From an uncultured Carboxylicivirga sp. (lineage in GTDB: Bacteria > Bacteroidota > Bacteroidia > Bacteroidales > Marinilabiliaceae): a stretch of DNA of 64,000 nucleotides. The first letter of the stretch is position 1, and every line of letters begins with the position of its first letter. The DNA lies in contig NZ_OY771430.1 of assembly GCF_963674565.1 (NCBI RefSeq), positions 1,798,001 through 1,862,000 of the forward strand, in the 5' to 3' direction. Shown here in pieces: positions 62,757-64,000 of the stretch. The notes under the pieces were generated by a model that had not been told where the DNA came from, did no database searches, and was given only the letters and a program-made list of their open reading frames with translations. Position numbers and translations under genes: made by a program.

Positions 62757-63119
62757 ATGATTTACTTTCAGAATATCACAGAATTAGAACAAGCCAAATT
62801 GCAATACCGAACGTTGGCAAAGCAACTACACCCCGACAAAGGCGGTTCTGCCATCGAGTTCAACCAGATGCAACAAGAATACAAGACCATACTAATGCAA
62901 CTGCAACAAAAACAAAGTCGTTCAATTAACCACCAACCTCAAAAGGAAAACGATATATTGTCCGAATTAGGAAAGCTTGCCAAGGTGCTGATTGAAAAAC
63001 AAGTGCCACAAATGTTTTTACAGCAACGCATACAAAAAAGCCAATCCGCATTGGAAAAGGGTTTGTTCTCTGAAATTGTAAATTTCTTGGATGGAATAAG
63101 CTCAAATAGTAAAAAGTAA
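62757..63119 (+). CDS. J-domain protein
   Basis: A 120-residue protein from ATG 62757; a TTG 24 bases upstream overlaps the preceding gene. The N-terminal J domain (about residues 1-48) has the diagnostic HPDKGGSAIEFNQMQQEYKTIL. A glutamine-rich linker and a helical tail follow. J domains recruit DnaK; in phages and mobile elements such proteins often recruit the host chaperone for replication or assembly. It lacks the zinc-finger and substrate domains of DnaJ. Confidence 0.85.
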   Translation: MIYFQNITELEQAKLQYRTLAKQLHPDKGGSAIEFNQMQQEYKTILMQLQQKQSRSINHQPQKENDILSELGKLAKVLIEKQVPQMFLQQRIQKSQSALEKGLFSEIVNFLDGISSNSKK

Positions 63120-63200
63120 ACATCTCAAAAATAAATTAGCAAATACTAACCACAAACAGCCACACCTCCGCCAAGTGCCTACTCTATGTTTGTTCCCACT

Positions 63201-64000
63201 ATGGAAGCAAACACAAAGAAAATATTAGGCACAGTAGCCGTTGTAGCAGCCATTGGCGGAGGCTTCTACCTGATTAAAAAAGGAAAAAAACTACTGTCGG
63301 GTGCAAAAATGAACTTTGCACTCCTTGGTTTCCGCATTCACAAAATGGACTTGCAAGAAGTTCAGTTTGCAGTTAAACTTCGTTGCTACAATCCCACCAA
63401 AGCACCCATTACTTTAGCCGTAAATCAAGTTGTAGCCAAATACAAAGGTTCGGCAATTGCTTATTCCACTCCCGACATCAAAGGCTTAACCATTGGTGCA
63501 GGTAAAACACAAGAACCCGAAATCGTTTTTCAAGTGCCTTATCTTAATCTCATGGGTAAAGGCTTGTCAATGTCATTGCTCCAAAATACTGCACAGTTAA
63601 AAACTGATATGAGCTTTACACTTACTCTTAGTGTGAATGGCGAAACGATAACTACCACGCAAAATTTAACAGATGAAACCCACTCTTCCGTGGGTTCGCT
63701 GAATTCCTCTGAAAACAGAATCAATATGAAGCAAAATATGAACGGATTAGCATTGGGGCAACTCGGTATTGTATCTGGCCCACGAAATACCCTTGACGGT
63801 CGGAAGTTCAACAACCTAATAAAAAAAGCCACAGGAACGGAGGTCTTTGTAAAGAATGGCAATGTATTGGAAACCGTTGAAAGCTGCATTGATATAGTGG
63901 CATCGCATTACCGTGAAGTAGAAGATTTGGCAAAGAATTTAAAAGCTGATACGCTTAAAGATACCTGCCGTAACATATTCAACTTTGCTTACAATTATCT
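63201..64000 (+). CDS. LEA-like membrane-anchored protein, truncated by the window edge
   Basis: The first 266 residues of a protein that continues beyond the window. A membrane anchor (ILGTVAVVAAIGGGFYLIKKG) comes first, then a LEA14/WHy-like beta-sandwich at about residues 35-150 (KMDLQEVQFAVKLRCYNPTKAPITLAVNQVVAKYKG). The last visible residues (ADTLKDTCRNIFNFAYNYL) resemble the start of a transglutaminase-like domain seen in phage-like clusters of Bacteroidota. An ATG at 63186 in the same frame could be the start. It may be a structural or envelope protein of the mobile element. Confidence 0.6.
   Translation, partial: MEANTKKILGTVAVVAAIGGGFYLIKKGKKLLSGAKMNFALLGFRIHKMDLQEVQFAVKLRCYNPTKAPITLAVNQVVAKYKGSAIAYSTPDIKGLTIGAGKTQEPEIVFQVPYLNLMGKGLSMSLLQNTAQLKTDMSFTLTLSVNGETITTTQNLTDETHSSVGSLNSSENRINMKQNMNGLALGQLGIVSGPRNTLDGRKFNNLIKKATGTEVFVKNGNVLETVESCIDIVASHYREVEDLAKNLKADTLKDTCRNIFNFAYNY

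Noticed and set aside
47044..64000. Calling the island a complete prophage or conjugative element
   Set aside because: No integrase, capsid, terminase, relaxase or type IV secretion gene is present in the window. Only replication, regulation and defence genes can be supported.

Overview
The window reads as chromosomal DNA of an AT-rich member of the Bacteroidota, probably a marine or anaerobic Marinilabiliales-like lineage. Support comes from a SusC/SusD pair, a hybrid two-component system, type IX secretion C-terminal domains, TAnnTTTG promoter elements, and starts with little Shine-Dalgarno signal. I see no rRNA, tRNA or CRISPR array.

Region 1 (1-15.5 kb) is hexuronate catabolism. A leftward operon holds a LacI regulator, KduI, a KdgF-like cupin and a KduD-like dehydrogenase. 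The divergent rightward operon holds UxaC, KdgK, a four-helix-bundle insert, KdgA, an SDR-type fructuronate reductase, a second PfkB kinase, a LarA-family nickel racemase homologue, 6-phosphogluconate dehydrogenase and an ExuT-like transporter. A second LacI regulator and the tagaturonate epimerase UxaE follow. Unsaturated uronate and galacturonate/glucuronate would flow to KDG and then to pyruvate plus glyceraldehyde-3-phosphate. A side branch through gluconate and 6-phosphogluconate is possible.

Region 2 (15.7-41.2 kb) is a pectin utilisation locus. It contains a T9SS-secreted lectin-like protein, a PL9 lyase, UxaA and UxaB, and then a seven-gene leftward operon (GH28, GH105, PL1, SusC, SusD, a DUF4957/DUF5123-like lipoprotein, PL1). 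It faces a hybrid two-component regulator and two esterases (CE12-type and CE8). The enzymes fit methylated and acetylated homogalacturonan and rhamnogalacturonan: de-esterify, cleave outside the cell, import through SusCD, finish in the periplasm, and feed Region 1.

Region 3 (41.2-46.9 kb) holds small housekeeping-type genes (SRPBCC, DUF1801, a lipoprotein, DUF2892, Crp/Fnr, DUF2200). These are followed by short orphan genes separated by palindromic repeats arranged like integron attC sites.

Region 4 (47-64 kb, open at the right edge) is a mobile or prophage-like island. A divergent repressor region with repeated operators leads into small DNA-binding genes and a large primase-helicase. An iteron-like repeat cluster and an XRE-controlled type I restriction-modification operon come next. 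That operon carries three extra genes: a dual-specificity phosphatase-like protein, a DUF3800 protein and a small possible nuclease. A retron-like module follows (candidate ncRNA, small acidic ORF, XRE protein, reverse transcriptase), then DUF4248, a J-domain protein and a truncated LEA-like gene. No integrase or structural phage gene is visible, so the type of element is unresolved.
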